From the NCBI GenBank assembly GCA_020445145.1, contig JAGRHC010000001.1:124001-188000 (forward strand): DNA of 64,000 nucleotides, in the 5' to 3' direction. The notes beneath the pieces are model-generated. The model did no database searches. It saw only the letters and a program-made list of their open reading frames with translations, and was not told the DNA's origin. The DNA comes from Alphaproteobacteria bacterium. GTDB lineage: Bacteria; Pseudomonadota; Alphaproteobacteria; Micavibrionales; Micavibrionaceae. Shown in pieces: positions 62,122 through 64,000 of the stretch. Within the stretch, counting starts at the first letter, position 1, and every line of letters starts with the position of its first letter. A program made the position numbers and the translations under genes.

Positions 62122-62835
62122 ATGCAAAAAACCACCTTCGCTCTGGCTGCGGCCCTTCTCACTTTCGGAACCGCTGCGCCGCTTTCTGTTTCTTATGCAG
62201 AAGAAGAACAAGTGGAGCGTGTCGAGCATTATCATTTCGAGCAACCCAAAGATAAAGACGCCGCCTTTACGATGCTGTCGACCACCATGGACGACATTAC
62301 GAAGACGATGACCTCCGAGGGCGATCTTGGCGAAGCGAAACTCGAAGAGATTCACAAAGACAGTTATGCCCTTGAAGCGGCGACGGATTTTCTTCGCTCC
62401 GAAGGATCTACCGATGCGGCTCTGGTTGATTCTCTGGATGAGGCTGTGCAGGCCCTTCATTATGCCTCCGAGAATGTTGAGGCAGAGCAGACCAAAGAAT
62501 GGTTCGGCAAACTTGGTCCGATTCTGGAGCAGGTTTATGCGTCCAAACAGGCAAGCGCGCCTTTGGAGAAGAAAGACTTCTATGAGATCGCGATTAAGGA
62601 TCATGCTTTTTCTCCGGCCGAGATTCGCGTTCCTGCCGGCGAGAAAGTTAAGCTCAAAGTCCATAATCAGGACGCCACACCGGAAGAATTTGAAAGCCAT
62701 GATCTGAACCGCGAAAAAGTGATTGCGGGTGGTCAGATTGCCACGATTTTCGTCGGGCCTCTGGAGCCTGGGAAGTATCATTATTTCGGTGAATTCAATA
62801 TGGATTCAGCACAAGGTTACATCATCGCGGAGTAA
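62122..62835 (+). CDS. Periplasmic cupredoxin-domain protein of iron uptake
   Basis: 237 residues from ATG at 62122; a frame open to 62050 is not signal-peptide-like. Signal peptide cleaved near SVSYAEEE. Residues 25-135 are a helical domain (YHFEQPKDKDAAFTMLS..), then a cupredoxin domain (EIAIKDHAFSPAEIRVPAGEKVKLKVHNQD..EEFESHDL) ending in GKYHYFGEFN. This is the cupredoxin typically coupled to FTR1 permeases (EfeO-like/P19-like role: binding and oxidation of iron). The stop is seven bases before the FTR1 start. Confidence 0.85.
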   Translation: MQKTTFALAAALLTFGTAAPLSVSYAEEEQVERVEHYHFEQPKDKDAAFTMLSTTMDDITKTMTSEGDLGEAKLEEIHKDSYALEAATDFLRSEGSTDAALVDSLDEAVQALHYASENVEAEQTKEWFGKLGPILEQVYASKQASAPLEKKDFYEIAIKDHAFSPAEIRVPAGEKVKLKVHNQDATPEEFESHDLNREKVIAGGQIATIFVGPLEPGKYHYFGEFNMDSAQGYIIAE

Positions 62836-62842
62836 GAGACCC

Positions 62843-63694
62843 ATGTTCCAAACAGCCACTATCGTCTTTCGTGAAGTTCTAGAAATCGCCCTTGTGCTTA
62901 GCCTTATTCTGGCGGCCACGCGCGGGCTTCCCAACCGCTTTACGTTGACGCTTGCCGGGCTGGGGCTTGGAATTGCCGGTTCGGCGGCGATTGCTGTTTT
63001 TATCGAGCAGATTTCCTCGGCGATTGACGGGGTCGGTCAGGAAGTTTTTAACGCCGGTGTTATGTTCCTTGCGGTTGGTTTCCTGAGCTGGACGGTGATC
63101 TGGATGAAGCGTCACGGGCGTGAGTTGGGGCAGCATATCCGCAATGTCGGGCGTGATGTTCTTGAAGGGCGCAAGCCGCTTTATGTGATTGTCAGTATTG
63201 TAGCCCTGTCGACTTTGCGTGAAGGGTCCGAAGTTGTGCTCTTTACAAACGGGATGCTGGCGTCTGGGAATATCACGCTGTTTGCCGTTATCGGCGGTGG
63301 TCTTTTGGGTGCGGCCGGCGGCGCTCTTGCCGGGGCGATGCTTTATTTCGGGATTTTGCGCGCGGCGCAGAAGCATCTGTTTACGGTTACAAACTGGCTG
63401 TTGATTTTCCTGACTGCCGGGATTGCGGCGCAAGGTGCGAGCTTCCTGATTGCTGCGGGGATTTTGCCAGAGCTTAGCGCTCAGGTCTGGGATACATCTG
63501 CGTTCATCTCCGGTCAGGGGATTACCGGGACCGTTCTCAAAGTTTTGATTGGGTACACGCCGCGCCCGACGGGTATGGAGCTTGTTTTCTACCTCACGGC
63601 CTTGATCGGGGTTGGCGCGGCTTACAAAGCGGTTGGCAATGCAAAGCCCGCTCCTAAAGCCGTTCCTGCTGCGACTATGGCTCCGGCAGAGTAA
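62843..63694 (+). CDS. FTR1-family iron permease
   Basis: 283 residues from ATG at 62843. Inner-membrane high-affinity iron permease with seven segments. Both iron motifs are present: FREVLEIALVLSLIL (REVLE, near the start) and STLREGSEVVLFTNG (REGSE, about residue 121). Mid-protein GGGLLGAAGGALAGAMLYFGIL is typical. It follows the cupredoxin gene by seven bases and completes a two-component iron uptake unit. A haem peroxidase (EfeB) is not seen. Its 3' end converges with the ZntB-like gene, 6 bases away. Confidence 0.92.
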   Translation: MFQTATIVFREVLEIALVLSLILAATRGLPNRFTLTLAGLGLGIAGSAAIAVFIEQISSAIDGVGQEVFNAGVMFLAVGFLSWTVIWMKRHGRELGQHIRNVGRDVLEGRKPLYVIVSIVALSTLREGSEVVLFTNGMLASGNITLFAVIGGGLLGAAGGALAGAMLYFGILRAAQKHLFTVTNWLLIFLTAGIAAQGASFLIAAGILPELSAQVWDTSAFISGQGITGTVLKVLIGYTPRPTGMELVFYLTALIGVGAAYKAVGNAKPAPKAVPAATMAPAE

Positions 63695-63700
63695 GTCTGC

Positions 63701-64000
63701 CTAAAACCACTTCATCTTTCTGAAGAGTAGAAGCTGGAGGATCAGGATCATCAGGCATAGCCCGAAGACGATCCAGAAGGCTTGCGGGTCGTTTGCACCC
63801 GGCATTCCGCCGACATTGATCCCCAGCAGCCCCGTAATAAAGCCCAGAGGCAGAAAGATTGCTGCGACGATCGAGAGGACATACATGTTTCTGTTCAGGC
63901 GGTCGGACAGTGCGTTGATCAGTTCGTCCTTTACAATCTGCGCCCGCTCACGGATCGCGTCGAGGTCTTCGACATAGCGGGTGACGCGGTCGAGGTTTTC
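63701..64000 (-). CDS. CorA/ZntB-family divalent cation transporter, C-terminal part
   Basis: Partial at the right edge; about 99 codons are visible in an open frame. It reads VTRYVEDLDAIRERAQIV and DELINALSDRLNRN, the long stalk helix, then MYVLSIVAAIFLPLGFITGLLG, the first pore helix, and GINVGGMPGANDPQAFW, the ZntB version of the CorA GMN loop. A second membrane helix and a basic RKMKWF end complete it. GMPG rather than GMN points to ZntB (zinc) transport. Confidence 0.9.
   Translation of the reverse strand, partial: ENLDRVTRYVEDLDAIRERAQIVKDELINALSDRLNRNMYVLSIVAAIFLPLGFITGLLGINVGGMPGANDPQAFWIVFGLCLMILILQLLLFRKMKWF

Overview
The window reads as chromosome of an alphaproteobacterium of moderate GC content. 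The basis is the gene order plsY-dprA-topA-rnr...rpmG at the left, an alphaproteobacterial-type L33, and overall family content. I cannot name a genus; a deep-branching (Rhodospirillales/Micavibrionales-like) lineage is only a guess. No rRNA, CRISPR array or replication origin is visible. There are two tRNAs (Trp, Gly-CCC).

Layout. 1-10.7 kb is core housekeeping: prepilin peptidase tail, pyrB, plsY, dprA, topA, a GST, rnr and rpmG, interrupted between rnr and rpmG by small regulators (a phage-repressor-like HTH and a tiny paralogous protein family). 11.3-19.1 kb is the most unusual chemistry block: an MMPL/RND exporter, an exosortase-associated (autoinducer-synthase-like) acyltransferase, an E1/ThiF-nitroreductase fusion, an outer-membrane barrel and a LolA-like periplasmic protein, which together look like a make-and-export system for an acylated small molecule or lipid. 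19.2-25.9 kb is a tightly coupled sugar operon (rmlD, rmlA, rmlC, glycosyltransferase, hexapeptide transferase, an odd SDR) headed by a sigma-54 activator. 26.1-30.9 kb is a second regulatory operon behind a textbook sigma-54 promoter: two paralogous response regulators and a PilJ-PAS-PAS-HisKA-REC-Hpt hybrid kinase.

31-36.5 kb holds a LysR regulator divergent from yceI, pirin and flavodoxin genes, then copA-copB for copper. 36.5-46.5 kb is accessory and scarred: a gene remnant, a broken IS1595-type transposase with a perfect palindrome inside it, a FabD-like/E1 dehydrogenase pair, an acyl-CoA dehydrogenase, unknown membrane and exported proteins, and an intact 2.15-kb IS1-family element with three passenger genes and an 8-bp target duplication.

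46.5-50.0 kb carries a tandem cassette array: three related ~120-residue proteins. The first two are followed by 28-31-residue stubs that resemble the start of the 751-residue protein that follows the third. It looks like a mirror image of an Rhs-type displaced-tip array and is the best candidate here for an undescribed system. 50-64 kb returns to metabolism: a MoeB-rhodanese protein, a bioC/bioH-like pair, queC-D-E-F behind a preQ1-I riboswitch, a lysine 2,3-aminomutase-like enzyme with an aminotransferase, rluA, a LOG-family hydrolase, a CDF transporter, a cupredoxin-FTR1 iron uptake pair and the 3' part of a ZntB/CorA transporter.
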